Counted from the first letter of the stretch, positions 1 through 7,572 are shown. The stretch: DNA of 23,699 nt from a bacterium (GCA_021812925.1 JAKAMK010000003.1:1-23699), one strand, 5' to 3'. Made by a program: numbers and translations. Notes: generated by a model not told the origin, from the sequence alone.

Positions 1-773
1 TCATACACGAGTCGGATGCAAAGCCGGGCCGCGCAAACCTCATGGCGTCGAAATTCGCGAAAAAGATTGCCGTGTCGTTCGACAGCGCGGTCAGCTACTT
101 CCCGAAAACCGCCGCGGGGCGCATCGCACGCACGGGAGTACCGATCCGAAAGGCCCTCACGCGCGTCGAGGCTGAGGGCGCGCGCCAGTACCTCGGGCTC
201 GAGGAGGCCATCCCGACTGTTCTCATCCTCGGCGGTTCCCAGGGTTCGCAGCGCATCAACGATGCGGTCGTGTCTGCGCTCCCATCGCTCGTCGGCTTCG
301 CGAACGTCATCCACCAGACCGGCGCGGCGAATTTCAAGGCGGTCTCGGGCATCGCGAAGGTCGCGCTCACCGGCTCGCCGCACGAGAGCCGCTACCACCC
401 GTTCGACTACCTCTCCGAGACCGCGCTCCAACGCGCCGCCGGTGCTTCGACGCTCATCATCTCCCGCGCGGGTTCCGGGACGCTCGCAGAAATCGGACTC
501 TGGAAGAAGCCGGCAATCATCATCCCCATACCGGAATCAATAAGCCACGACCAGCGCATGAACGCCTACGCATTCGCACGCACGGGCGCCGCCATCGTAA
601 TCGAGGAGGAGAACCTTACGCCACATCTCCTCGCAGCAGAAGCGAAGCGTATTGCGACCGACCCGGCGCTCGCGAGCCGTATGGGAGCGTCTGCTGCGGG
701 ATTTACGGACCCCGACGCAGCGCGTATCCTCGCCGACGAGGTGCTCTCTATCGCCCTCGCCCACGAAGCGTAA
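1..773 (+). CDS. murG: MurG, UDP-GlcNAc:lipid I glycosyltransferase (3' part)
   Basis: The frame is open to the left window edge (reading from base 3), so the 5' end lies outside; about 256 residues are present of the roughly 350-370 usual for the family. MurG is a GT28 glycosyltransferase that adds N-acetylglucosamine to lipid I on the inner face of the membrane to make lipid II for peptidoglycan. The visible part begins just before the HE-x-x-A-x-PG-x-AN stretch that ends the N-terminal Rossmann domain. It then carries the C-domain hallmark GGSQGS and the SRAGSGTLAE segment that binds the UDP-sugar, followed by a P-x-P-x-x-x-x-HDQ-x-x-NA motif. The internal ATG at 42 is not the true start, because the upstream codons still match the family. 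It ends 2 nt before the next gene and is probably co-transcribed with it. Confidence 0.93.
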   Translation, partial: IHESDAKPGRANLMASKFAKKIAVSFDSAVSYFPKTAAGRIARTGVPIRKALTRVEAEGARQYLGLEEAIPTVLILGGSQGSQRINDAVVSALPSLVGFANVIHQTGAANFKAVSGIAKVALTGSPHESRYHPFDYLSETALQRAAGASTLIISRAGSGTLAEIGLWKKPAIIIPIPESISHDQRMNAYAFARTGAAIVIEEENLTPHLLAAEAKRIATDPALASRMGASAAGFTDPDAARILADEVLSIALAHEA

Positions 774-775
774 CC

Positions 776-2530
776 ATGGGGCTCCGCAATCCGTTTACGA
801 CGAGACAGAGACCGAGGCCCGTTTTTGGTCCACGGTATGCAGTCATCAACCTTTCGAAAGTGGGTCTGCGGTACTTCCGTATTTTTCTTAGGATTTCGTC
901 TTCCTCTCGCGCAACGCTTCTTGAGCGTTTCGTACGCCACCCTAACATCGGTTGGATTTTCGACGGCGAGGGGTGGTTCAACTTCGGCATTGGTATTTGG
1001 GCCCGCGATAACAGCGAGATGAACGACCTGAGCGCTGCCATCCGCGATTCGCTCGGGCCAAAGGACAAGGTTATCTATCAATCCGAGCTTACAAGCCTCT
1101 ACGGATTCGGTAACCGCCCGGTTCATAGCAAGGCAGAAGCCATGCCGATTATCGACTCGACTCTCGCGCCGACCGAACTTTCTCCGCTTGAGCTCGACTA
1201 CCTTAAACTCATCGCCCTTGATGACACGCTACCCACCGATGAGCTCGCACGAATCTTGGGCACGACGCCCGATACTATCGCGACTATGCGTGAGTCATTT
1301 GAAAAGCGTGGCATCGTAGTCGGCACGCAGGACCGCCTTAACTACGACGGGTATTACTTCAAGGTTGTGGTGAACTCAGCGAGCCGCACGACCCCCGACG
1401 CTGCGGATGCGCTTTGGGAACGGCTTTGGGATGATCCTGCATGCATATACATGGCGAAAGGGAATGGGGTATACGACCTTGAATTTGAAGCAGTACTCCC
1501 GACCAAGAGGGCGATACTGAAGTATCTGGGAGCATTTTCCGATTACAAGACCGCCATTCTTACCGAGAACCTGTACACGAACCTCTACCCGCTCAGCAAA
1601 ATGGCGAATTTGCTCGACATCGAGCATGCCTTCGCAAACCAAGAAGGGACCGTTATTGACTTTCGCACATCAAAGCTTTGGTATCTGCGCAGAAGTTCAG
1701 CCGACGCGTATTTAAACATATATAAGAATCGAGCCTATTTCGAGGCAATGGAAAAGGCCGAATTGGATTTGTTCGACCAAGTCTGTTCCTACGTGACAGA
1801 GAGTCACCCTGCATCCTCGTATAGCATTATAGATGTCGGTAGCGGCGACGGATTGAAGAGCCGAGTCTTTATCGAGAAGCTCGGGGAGCAACAAATAAAG
1901 GCATACTACCCGGTGGACATACAGCCTGTCGAACTCGCGGTGGCCATGAAGGCGCACGCTGCAGGCAGCTATGCAAAGCTCCCGACACTGCTGGATTTCG
2001 AAAACCTTGGGGCACGCTTCCCGCTGCACCTCGCGCCGCACGAACATCAGATCGCAGTCTTCTTCGGTGGCACGTACGGGAACTTCGATCATCACGCCAT
2101 CAATGCGTATCTCGCTTCGATGCTTGACGAATCGAGTACAATCCTGGTCTCGATGCCCGTTCGCAGTACGGACAAAACCGACGAACAGATCACTGCATCG
2201 TATGCGAATCGTGAGACTGAGAATATGGCGTTCGGCCCGCTCGAGCAAGTGGGATTCTCTAAGGAATCGTTCGCTCGCAACCCACGCTTCCCAGAACTGT
2301 ATATTCATACTCAGATTCAAGATGGCCGCAACGTGTGCTTTTTTGTGCTCGACAAGGACGTGACCATGGGCAATCGGACATTCCACGAAGGTACGACATT
2401 CAAGATGCTGAGCTCCTGGAAGCCGACGCTAGAGGAATTTCGTGCCGCTCTGGAGCTTGATTTTACCGTCGAACGCATGTTTTCCAATGAGGGAATGGCG
2501 ATTGCCAGCATCGTGGCCAAAGCCGTATAG
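776..2530 (+). CDS. Lrp/AsnC-like sensor domains fused to an EgtD-like SAM methyltransferase
   Basis: This 584-residue protein has two parts. Residues about 20-125 look like an Lrp/AsnC ligand-binding (RAM) domain, with a LSKVGLRYFRIFLRI start and an HPNIGW...G-x-W core. Residues about 135-185 resemble a winged helix-turn-helix, and about 190-270 a second RAM-like unit. From about 295 the sequence follows the Methyltransf_33 family (histidine methyltransferase EgtD and relatives). It has a SAM motif IIDVGSGDG at about 351-359, YYPVDI about 30 residues later, GGTYGNFD at about 430-437, and a C-terminal beta region. The first RAM unit lacks the helix-turn-helix that normally precedes it. The EgtD glutamate that holds the imidazole does not seem conserved, so histidine need not be the substrate. 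The gene sits between murG and gltX, and parts look more AT-rich than its neighbours. The family assignment is by eye; substrate and DNA binding are unknown. Confidence 0.7.
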   Translation: MGLRNPFTTRQRPRPVFGPRYAVINLSKVGLRYFRIFLRISSSSRATLLERFVRHPNIGWIFDGEGWFNFGIGIWARDNSEMNDLSAAIRDSLGPKDKVIYQSELTSLYGFGNRPVHSKAEAMPIIDSTLAPTELSPLELDYLKLIALDDTLPTDELARILGTTPDTIATMRESFEKRGIVVGTQDRLNYDGYYFKVVVNSASRTTPDAADALWERLWDDPACIYMAKGNGVYDLEFEAVLPTKRAILKYLGAFSDYKTAILTENLYTNLYPLSKMANLLDIEHAFANQEGTVIDFRTSKLWYLRRSSADAYLNIYKNRAYFEAMEKAELDLFDQVCSYVTESHPASSYSIIDVGSGDGLKSRVFIEKLGEQQIKAYYPVDIQPVELAVAMKAHAAGSYAKLPTLLDFENLGARFPLHLAPHEHQIAVFFGGTYGNFDHHAINAYLASMLDESSTILVSMPVRSTDKTDEQITASYANRETENMAFGPLEQVGFSKESFARNPRFPELYIHTQIQDGRNVCFFVLDKDVTMGNRTFHEGTTFKMLSSWKPTLEEFRAALELDFTVERMFSNEGMAIASIVAKAV

Positions 2531-2538
2531 TGATGTAC

Positions 2539-3870
2539 ATGGTGAAGACCCGCATCGCCCCGAGCCCGACCGGCCGATTCCACATCGGCACGGCACGCAC
2601 CGCGCTCGTAAACTACCTCTACGCCCGGCACGAGGGCGGCCAGTTCGTCATACGCATCGAGGACACGGACAAGGAGCGCAGCAAGGTCGAGTACGAGGCG
2701 GAGATTCTCGAAGGCCTGGCCTGGCTCGGGCTTGAGGCTGATGAGTTCGTGCGCCAGAGCGAGCGCGCGCCGCGACACACGGAACTCCTCGAGAAGCTCG
2801 TCGCTTCCGGGCACGCGTACGTTTCGAAGGAGGAAAGCAAGAACGAGGCAGGGAAGACCGTGGAGGTCGTGCGCCTCAAGAACCCCGGACGCTCCATCAC
2901 CTTTCACGACGAGGTCCGTGGCGACATCACCTTCGACACGGGCGAACTCGGCGATTTTGTCATTGCACGTTCACTTACCGATCCTCTCTACCACTTCGCG
3001 GTCGTCGTCGATGACTGGGACGCCGGCATAACGCACGTCATCCGCGGGGAGGACCACATAAGCAATACGACGCGCCAGATACTCATCCAGGAGGCGCTCG
3101 GGGCGCCGCGCCCGGTCTACGCGCACCTGCCGCTCATCCTCGACGAGAAGCGCGCGAAGCTCTCAAAGCGGAACGGTGCTACCTCGGTCATGGACTACCG
3201 CGCCGAGGGCATCCTGCCCGAAGCTCTGGTGAACTATCTCGCGCTCCTCGGCTGGAGCCCCGGGAACGATCGCGAGGACTTCTCGCTCGCGGAGCTCGTC
3301 GACGCATTCTCGCTCGAGGGCATACAGAAGAGCAGCGGTTCGTGGGATCGCACGAAGCTCCTCTCGGTGAACCAGCGCTGGATGCGCAAACTGTCGGATG
3401 AAGACTACGCGCACCATGTGCACGAGCTCGGCGGCTTTGACCTCGAGACGCTCCACAGAGTCGTGCCTCTCCTCAGAGAGCGCGCGCATACGTTCCGGGA
3501 AGCGCACGACCTTCTCGGCTCTGAGCTACAATGTCTCTTCGAGAAGCCGCGTCTCGCTCTCACCGACCTCGTGAAGAAAGAGCCCGCCGAGCGCACGGGA
3601 CTCACGCGCGCGTCGCTCGCTGCTGCTCTCGAGGTGCTGCGCACGCTCCCGGACCCGGTATCGTCCGAGTCCGCTAAGGACGCGCTCATGCCGCTCGCCG
3701 AGGCCGAAGAGGCAAAAGGGAAGGGCGGTCGCGGCGCGTTCCTCTGGCCGCTCCGCTACGCCCTCTCCGGGCAGGAGCGCTCGCCCGACCCGTTCACGCT
3801 CATAGCCATCCTCGGCATCCACGATAGCGAGGCGCGCATCCGCGAGGCCATGGGCATGCTCGCACACTAA
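2539..3870 (+). CDS. gltX: Glutamyl-tRNA synthetase
   Basis: A class I aminoacyl-tRNA synthetase that charges tRNA with glutamate in the cytoplasm. The N-terminus TRIAPSPTGRFHIGTARTAL contains the HIGH-type motif (HIGT), and the KMSKS loop appears as KLSKR at residues 207-211. IRIEDTD and IRGEDHISNTTRQ are also typical. The protein is 443 residues from ATG 2539, slightly short for the family (about 470-500), with the shortening in the C-terminal anticodon-binding part. Possible starts are GTG 2530 (overlapping the upstream TAG), ATG 2533 and ATG 2539. I chose 2539 because MVKTRIAPSPTG fits the family N-terminus best. No Shine-Dalgarno is visible, so translation is probably coupled to the upstream methyltransferase gene. 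Many bacteria with this kind of gene set make Gln-tRNA by the indirect route, using a GluRS with amidotransferase, but GatCAB is not in this window. Confidence 0.95.
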   Translation: MVKTRIAPSPTGRFHIGTARTALVNYLYARHEGGQFVIRIEDTDKERSKVEYEAEILEGLAWLGLEADEFVRQSERAPRHTELLEKLVASGHAYVSKEESKNEAGKTVEVVRLKNPGRSITFHDEVRGDITFDTGELGDFVIARSLTDPLYHFAVVVDDWDAGITHVIRGEDHISNTTRQILIQEALGAPRPVYAHLPLILDEKRAKLSKRNGATSVMDYRAEGILPEALVNYLALLGWSPGNDREDFSLAELVDAFSLEGIQKSSGSWDRTKLLSVNQRWMRKLSDEDYAHHVHELGGFDLETLHRVVPLLRERAHTFREAHDLLGSELQCLFEKPRLALTDLVKKEPAERTGLTRASLAAALEVLRTLPDPVSSESAKDALMPLAEAEEAKGKGGRGAFLWPLRYALSGQERSPDPFTLIAILGIHDSEARIREAMGMLAH

Positions 3871-3932
3871 CCGCGCCGACCGCATTCCTATTTTTCCTAT
3901 AAGGGTTTACAAGCCGCAGACGAATAATCTGT

Positions 3933-3961
3933 TTACGAGGCCGTTAGTGTGCGGGTATACT
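3933..3961 (+). promoter_or_regulatory. Promoter of the C39-type peptidase gene, leaderless
   Basis: A TATACT -10 box lies at 3956-3961, and a weak -35 (TTACGA, 3933-3938) lies 17 nt upstream. Only 6 nt separate the -10 from the ATG at 3968, so the expected transcription start falls on the start codon. Confidence 0.6.
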
Positions 3962-3967
3962 GGGTGC

Positions 3968-5215
3968 ATGAGATTCGTGCGTTCTGTGCCGCTCATCCGA
4001 TTGCTGCTAGTCACGGCGACCCTCCCCGTATTCGTCGCGCCCTTTACGGCATACGGGCAGACGGCGGGCAGCTTGCAGGCGCAGATAGACGCACAGAACC
4101 AGCAGGTCGCGCAGCTAAACGCGGAAATCGCGAAGTACGAAGCAGAAATACAGCAGGCCAATGCTGACAAGGCGACCCTGCAGAGCGCCATCAATTCGCT
4201 CAACCTAGAGAGGCAGAAGGTAGAAACCCAGATCGCTCAGACCCAGGCACAGATAAACTCGACGCAGCTTCAGATACGCCAGCTCGGCTCGAGCATTTCC
4301 GACACGGAGGACCAGATTACCGCAGACCAGGCAGCCATCGCCGAGGATATGCGCAGCATCCAGGCTGCCGACACGCAGCCGCTCATCGCCGAGCTCCTCT
4401 CGACTGATACGCTCTCGCAGGCCTGGACGGACGTGGACGCTGCTCGGCAGGTCCAGGTCGCCATACGCGCGCAGATCGGTACGCTCGCCGCGCATGAATC
4501 GCAGCTGAAAGCGACGCAGACTGCCTCGCAGCAGAAAAAGGACCAGCTCACCGCGCAGAAGCAGACGCTTTCCTCACAGCAGACGTCGCTCGCACAGACA
4601 AAGAACCAGAAGACCAAGCTGCTCGCCGAGACCAGTGCGAACGAGCAGCAGTACCAGAAATTGCTCGCACAGGCGAAGGCGGAGCTCGCGAGCTTCTCGA
4701 CCTTCGCCGAGAACGCCGGCGGTTCCGGCATCCTGCCGCACAATGCTCCCTGCGACTCGTGGGGCTGCTACTACAACCAGCGCGACGCCGCCTGGGGGAA
4801 TCTGCCGCTCAACGGTACCCAGTACCTCCTGAAGAGCGACGGCTGCCTCATTTCCTCCATGGCGATGGTGCTCACGCACTACGGGTACCGAGACGTGACG
4901 CCCGTCACCATTAACGCGAATCCTGCAAACTTCGCCGCATACTATCCCGCGTACCTTCTCATGACCATCTATGTCGACGGCATGACGGTCGCACGCAAGT
5001 CATCCTACATCGATGCGACCTTGGCGACGGGGAATCCGGTCATCGTCGGGCTGCGCGCGTATGGTGGCACCCACTTCGTGGTGCTCGTGTCTGGCGCGAG
5101 AGGGAAGTACCTGATGCGCGATCCCTACGTGCCGAACGGCGACGGAATCTCCTTCACATCACACTATTCGGTCGGCCAGATATTCGGCGTCTCGAAAGTC
5201 GTCATTGGCTCCTAG
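3968..5215 (+). CDS. Secreted coiled-coil protein with C39-like cysteine peptidase domain
   Basis: This 415-residue exported protein starts with a signal peptide (MRFVRS, a hydrophobic core, then A-Y-G-Q-T around residue 30). A long Gln/Ala-rich coiled coil runs from about 35 to 255, similar in style to the coiled coils of CwlO/PcsB/EnvC-type cell-wall hydrolases. The C-terminal 150 residues resemble Peptidase_C39_2: an NQRDAAWG entry motif, a catalytic Cys in SDGCLISSMAM (C293), a His in GTHFVVLVSG (H369) and an Asp in MRDPY (D385). It probably acts outside the membrane, on peptidoglycan cross-links or a secreted peptide; the substrate is inferred only. The ATG at 3968 is preferred over the GTG at 3947, because it begins the signal peptide and lies 6 nt after a -10 box. 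It is monocistronic. Confidence 0.82.
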   Translation: MRFVRSVPLIRLLLVTATLPVFVAPFTAYGQTAGSLQAQIDAQNQQVAQLNAEIAKYEAEIQQANADKATLQSAINSLNLERQKVETQIAQTQAQINSTQLQIRQLGSSISDTEDQITADQAAIAEDMRSIQAADTQPLIAELLSTDTLSQAWTDVDAARQVQVAIRAQIGTLAAHESQLKATQTASQQKKDQLTAQKQTLSSQQTSLAQTKNQKTKLLAETSANEQQYQKLLAQAKAELASFSTFAENAGGSGILPHNAPCDSWGCYYNQRDAAWGNLPLNGTQYLLKSDGCLISSMAMVLTHYGYRDVTPVTINANPANFAAYYPAYLLMTIYVDGMTVARKSSYIDATLATGNPVIVGLRAYGGTHFVVLVSGARGKYLMRDPYVPNGDGISFTSHYSVGQIFGVSKVVIGS

Positions 5216-5398
5216 CTCTAACCGACGGGCACCACGCACTAGAGGCGGCGTCTCGGGCAGGAGAGCTCGTACCTATCGCAAATCTCGTCTCGGCGAGTTG
5301 ACAGACAAAGGGAAGCCGTGGGGACCGGTAGGCGCGACGAGACTCCACATCGGTCCCCGTCCCAGCTCCGCCACGCATGCTATAGTTTTCCTATCGCC
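5216..5398. other. Structured intergenic region before the small membrane protein gene
   Basis: There is no credible gene in these 183 bp. An 8-bp perfect inverted repeat (GGGGACCG at 5320-5327 with CGGTCCCC at 5351-5358) encloses a GC-rich loop. A perfect consensus -35-like TTGACA occurs at 5299-5304 with no matching -10 at normal spacing. The inverted repeat might terminate the peptidase transcript, but it lacks a T-run. Confidence 0.4.
5378..5386 (+). promoter_or_regulatory. Extended -10 promoter of the small membrane protein gene
   Basis: TGC-TATAGT at 5378-5386 is an extended -10 element. It lies 12 nt before the ATG at 5399, giving a predicted leader of about 6 nt. No -35 is recognisable at 17 nt. 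Confidence 0.6.
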
Positions 5399-5599
5399 AT
5401 GCTGAAGCTCATCTTTTGGACATTCATCCTGCTTCTCGCGCTCTCCTTTTTCGGTATCTCGATACAGAAGATAATCATGTCGCCCGCTGGCCAGGCGAAT
5501 TTCGGCTTCATCCTGTACTGGATACTGTACGCCTGGCACTGGCTCGTGGCGTTTACGACCTCGCTCCTGCAGCCCGTACGCGCACTCACGGGCGTATGA
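5399..5599 (+). CDS. Small membrane protein
   Basis: A 66-residue hydrophobic protein with two probable membrane segments: about residues 3-22 (LIFWTFILLLALSFFGISI) and about 36-58, which is rich in Trp, Tyr and Leu. I do not recognise the family. The start at 5399 is supported by the extended -10 box just upstream. Its stop codon overlaps the next start in an ATGA arrangement (5596-5599), so it should be translationally coupled to the DUF1653 gene. Function is unknown; the pairing suggests only shared expression. Confidence 0.65.
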   Translation: MLKLIFWTFILLLALSFFGISIQKIIMSPAGQANFGFILYWILYAWHWLVAFTTSLLQPVRALTGV

Positions 5600-5910
5600 C
5601 GGCGCCGACTTTGCCGGTACGAGGCTTCTACCGGCACTATAAGCATGACCCGAACGGCATGCGGTTCAATTACACGTACGAGGTCACCGGAGTCGCTAGA
5701 AATACCGAGGACGAGTCGTTCTTGGTGCTCTATAGGCCTCTGTACGTGAGCGATTGGTTTGCGCCCGCAGATACCCAAGCGCGTCCGCTTGAAATGTTCC
5801 TGGGAACCGTAAGAAAAGATGGCTACGAAATCCCGCGATTTGAGCGCATTACCAAAGCCGAACTCGTTAAAGAGCTCGAATCAGTGCGTGACGAAATGTA
5901 CGGAAAATAA
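5596..5910 (+). CDS. DUF1653 domain-containing protein
   Basis: A 104-residue cytoplasmic protein matching the DUF1653 pattern. It has an RGFYRHYK opening, YEVTGVARNTED, a VLYRPLY core, and the RPLEMFL-x-x-V-x-x-x-G-x-x-x-PRFE-x-I ending. The family is usually a stand-alone domain of about 60-75 residues. Here a short tail (ITKAELVKELESV, helical) follows. The start at ATG 5596 gives a 4-nt overlap with the upstream membrane protein; longer readings upstream are out-of-frame shadow. The biochemical role of DUF1653 is unknown to me. Confidence 0.82.
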   Translation: MTAPTLPVRGFYRHYKHDPNGMRFNYTYEVTGVARNTEDESFLVLYRPLYVSDWFAPADTQARPLEMFLGTVRKDGYEIPRFERITKAELVKELESVRDEMYGK

Positions 5911-5985
5911 AATTTGAACATCGGTAGCTCCTGGCGGTTCGATTTCGCGAACCATGACGAGCACACGAGGAAGGGTTCGCGCCTA

Positions 5986-6023
5986 CGATTGTGCGTAGCT
6001 GCATTGCAGCGTTCGCACAATCG
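5986..6023. repeat. Inverted repeat (nested hairpin)
   Basis: The 10-bp perfect arms CGATTGTGCG and CGCACAATCG are separated by 18 nt. Those 18 nt contain a second stem, GCTGC/GCAGC, with a 3-nt loop. Confidence 0.7.
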
Positions 6024-6026
6024 CGA

Positions 6027-6076
6027 ATATCTTTTGCTGCGCTGATTACGCTCAGGCGTATTTGCGCAAAAGATAT
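6027..6076. repeat. Inverted repeat, 11-bp arms
   Basis: The perfect arms ATATCTTTTGC (6027-6037) and GCAAAAGATAT (6066-6076) enclose 28 nt, which include a CTGA/TCAG mini-stem. The repeat lies 3 nt after the previous one, so the two form a compound dyad. Confidence 0.7.
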
Positions 6077-6332
6077 ATTGTGCGCACTTTTATCCTAGGT
6101 ACAGTGGACGCTTTAGAACATCCAGTACTCTCTCCCCCGCGGGCTCGTTGATGCGCACAGAGCCCTGCAAACATGCGGTTGCGGTAATCTATTTCATTCT
6201 CGTATCCGTACTGCAGTGCGCGAGGGCTGACATTTTTTTCTGACGAAGGGGAGAGAACGCGCGGGCAGGCAGAGAAGGGCGTCACGCCGCCCAGAGTGTC
6301 TATCCGCTCTTCCCTATTCCCCACTCCGGCCG

Positions 6333-7064
6333 CTAGCAGGAGACGTGCTCGGTGATGTACTCGAACGCTTCGTCGACGCTGTCGACGACGTGGTAGAGCT
6401 CGCGATCCTTCTCATCGATGGTCTTGTATTCGCCGGCCAGCTTCTCGTCGATGAAGGAGAGGAGCGGGGCCCAGTATGCCTTGTCGAAGAGTACGATGGG
6501 CACCGGGCGGATCTTGCCCGTCTGGACCAGGGTCACAATCTCAAAGAGCTCGTCGAACGTGCCGAATCCGCCCGGGAAGTAGACGTACACCTCAGAAGCA
6601 TAGGTCAGCATGACCTTGCGCACGAAGAAATGATCGAACTCGAACTTGTCGGTCAGGTACGGGTTGTATCCCTGCTCGTGCGGCAGACGGATGTTGAGAC
6701 CGACCGACGAGCCGCCCGCCTCGAACGCACCCTTGTTCGCGGCCTGCATGATGCCCGAGCTGCCCCCGGTGATGATCGCAAAGCCTTTTTTCGAGAGCTT
6801 CGCCGCGAGCTCCGTAGCCTCCTGGTAGACATCATCCTCGAGCGTGGCGCGAGCGCTACCGAAGAACGTCGCCGCGAGACTATAGCGCCGGATGAGGTCG
6901 AAGCCCTCGACGAACTCGGACATGATCTTGAACACGCGCCAGGACTCAATCTTGTTCGGCTTGCAGACGAGGAGCGGCTTGTCCTCGGGCATCGTGGCAT
7001 GCCCCTCGTGTATGGCCGCGGCAAGGCGGTTCGCTGTATCGCGGGAAAGATCATCTCGCTTCAT
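6333..7064 (-). CDS. LOG family (TIGR00730) Rossmann-fold protein
   Basis: A 243-residue protein of the lysine-decarboxylase-like/LOG family. Characterised members hydrolyse nucleoside 5'-monophosphates at the N-glycosidic bond, for example cytokinin riboside monophosphates. The signature PGGFGTFDE is at residues 164-172. The nucleotide-binding loop TGGSSGIMQAANKGA (about 98-112), a GSAR motif and an RKVML helix are also present. An N-terminal extension of about 60 residues precedes the core, as in the longer bacterial members. The start at 7064 is supported by a -10 box 7 nt upstream. The gene follows the Ada-like membrane protein by 18 nt but appears to have its own promoter. The physiological substrate in this organism is unknown. 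Confidence 0.9.
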   Translation of the reverse strand: MKRDDLSRDTANRLAAAIHEGHATMPEDKPLLVCKPNKIESWRVFKIMSEFVEGFDLIRRYSLAATFFGSARATLEDDVYQEATELAAKLSKKGFAIITGGSSGIMQAANKGAFEAGGSSVGLNIRLPHEQGYNPYLTDKFEFDHFFVRKVMLTYASEVYVYFPGGFGTFDELFEIVTLVQTGKIRPVPIVLFDKAYWAPLLSFIDEKLAGEYKTIDEKDRELYHVVDSVDEAFEYITEHVSC

Positions 7065-7071
7065 GCGTTGT

Positions 7072-7080
7072 ATTGTAGCA
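7072..7080 (-). promoter_or_regulatory. Extended -10 promoter of the LOG gene, leaderless
   Basis: On the minus strand TGC-TACAAT occupies 7080-7072, 7 nt before the ATG at 7064. The predicted start of transcription is at or within 1 nt of the start codon. The element lies just downstream of the previous gene's TGA (7085-7083). Confidence 0.65.
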
Positions 7081-7082
7081 AA

Positions 7083-7487
7083 TCAAATACCGGGGCAATT
7101 CGCCGCCGGCGAATACCCTTGCGCAGCGGCGTCCGCGGGCGACTGGAACCAAATCCGGTTCGCCTCTGCGATGCGCGCGGCGCCTGCGCACCACGGCAGG
7201 TAGTACTTCGTGCCGCTCCGCGAGGCTACGAGTGCGCCCGCTGCACTCGTGGTCGCGAGGCCCGATCGGCACGCGGTGAGCCCGGTCCCCTGCCCTCGTG
7301 ACGCGGCGGAGAGGTATCCGAGACCGAAGCTTGCGAGAGCCACGAGCACGAGGAGCAGAATCACGGCCGTATCTCGCGGTATTTTGGCAGCACGGGCCTT
7401 GTCCATGCACCAAGCGCGGCATTGCTTCACAAAAGAACTCATGCGAGCGAGCGCGGTCGGCCGTTGCGTACTAGATTTTTCATTCAT
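7083..7487 (-). CDS. Membrane-anchored protein with Ada-like zinc-binding C-terminus
   Basis: Counted from ATG 7487 this is a 134-residue protein. A charged, Cys-containing cytoplasmic N-terminus is followed by one membrane segment (VILLLVLVALASFGLGYL, about residues 42-60). The outer domain resembles the Ada metal-binding fold: a VASRSGTKYYLPWC-x-x-A-x-RI motif, then N-x-x-WF-x-S-x-x-x-A-x-x-x-GY-x-P-x-x-N-C near the C-terminus. Such small single-pass proteins with a K-Y-x-x-P-x-C...GY-x-P-x-x-x-C module are common in Parcubacteria (recall, not searched). The start is uncertain: ATG codons at 7520, 7496, 7487 and 7442 are in frame and none has a clear Shine-Dalgarno. Function is unknown; the cysteines suggest metal binding. 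Confidence 0.7.
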   Translation of the reverse strand: MNEKSSTQRPTALARMSSFVKQCRAWCMDKARAAKIPRDTAVILLLVLVALASFGLGYLSAASRGQGTGLTACRSGLATTSAAGALVASRSGTKYYLPWCAGAARIAEANRIWFQSPADAAAQGYSPAANCPGI

Positions 7488-7537
7488 AGTTGTCATGCAG
7501 TGCGGGACAGCAAAATGCAAGATGCCGCGCTTGGTGC
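7407..7537. repeat. 16-bp inverted repeat pair flanking the start of the Ada-like gene
   Basis: The 16 bases at 7407-7422 and those at 7522-7537 are exact reverse complements (GCACCAAGCGCGGCAT and its complement), 99 bp apart. The left copy is inside the coding region. The right copy is upstream of rpmA and is itself part of a hairpin (7527-7556). Confidence 0.75.
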
Positions 7538-7543
7538 CTGGGC

Positions 7544-7572
7544 TTGCACCAGGCGCGTACCTCTGCTATAGT
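7544..7572 (+). promoter_or_regulatory. rpmA promoter
   Basis: TTGCAC (7544-7549), a spacer of exactly 17 nt, then TATAGT (7567-7572) with an extended TGC (7564-7566). The predicted transcript starts near 7579, giving a leader of about 16 nt with no clear Shine-Dalgarno. The -35 lies in the right arm of an 11-bp hairpin (7527-7556). Confidence 0.8.

Larger units (their letters stand above)
5911..6332. other. Gene-poor intergenic region with two strong inverted repeats
   Basis: No convincing gene lies in these 422 bp. A first dyad pairs CGATTGTGCG (5986-5995) with CGCACAATCG (6014-6023), with a smaller GCTGC/GCAGC hairpin inside. A second pairs ATATCTTTTGC (6027-6037) with GCAAAAGATAT (6066-6076), 11 bp perfect, again with a small internal stem. 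A promoter-like pair TTGTGC (6078-6083) and TACAGT (6100-6105), spacing 16, follows and points to the plus strand, and a T-run lies at about 6231-6238. A minus-strand reading frame at 6052-6324 (90 codons) has no family resemblance. The region could hold a structured RNA or a 3' processing element. Confidence 0.5.

Noticed and set aside
5931..5960. tRNA T-arm-like sequence (GGTTCGATTT)
   Set aside because: No acceptor stem, anticodon arm or CCA at the right spacing; the bases are explained by a small GGTTCG/CGAACC hairpin.
6093..6106. 14-nt match to a widely used synthetic promoter family (TCCTAGGTACAGTG)
   Set aside because: The match is only 14 nt and the rest of that promoter is absent, so vector contamination is not supported.
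6052..6324. 90-codon minus-strand frame in the 5911-6332 gap
   Set aside because: No recognisable family, no Shine-Dalgarno or leaderless -10 at its start, and it covers the second arm of the 6027-6076 inverted repeat; probably chance.
6345..7301. 318-codon plus-strand frame opposite the LOG gene
   Set aside because: It is antisense to a clear family member; GC-rich codon bias creates long open antisense frames.
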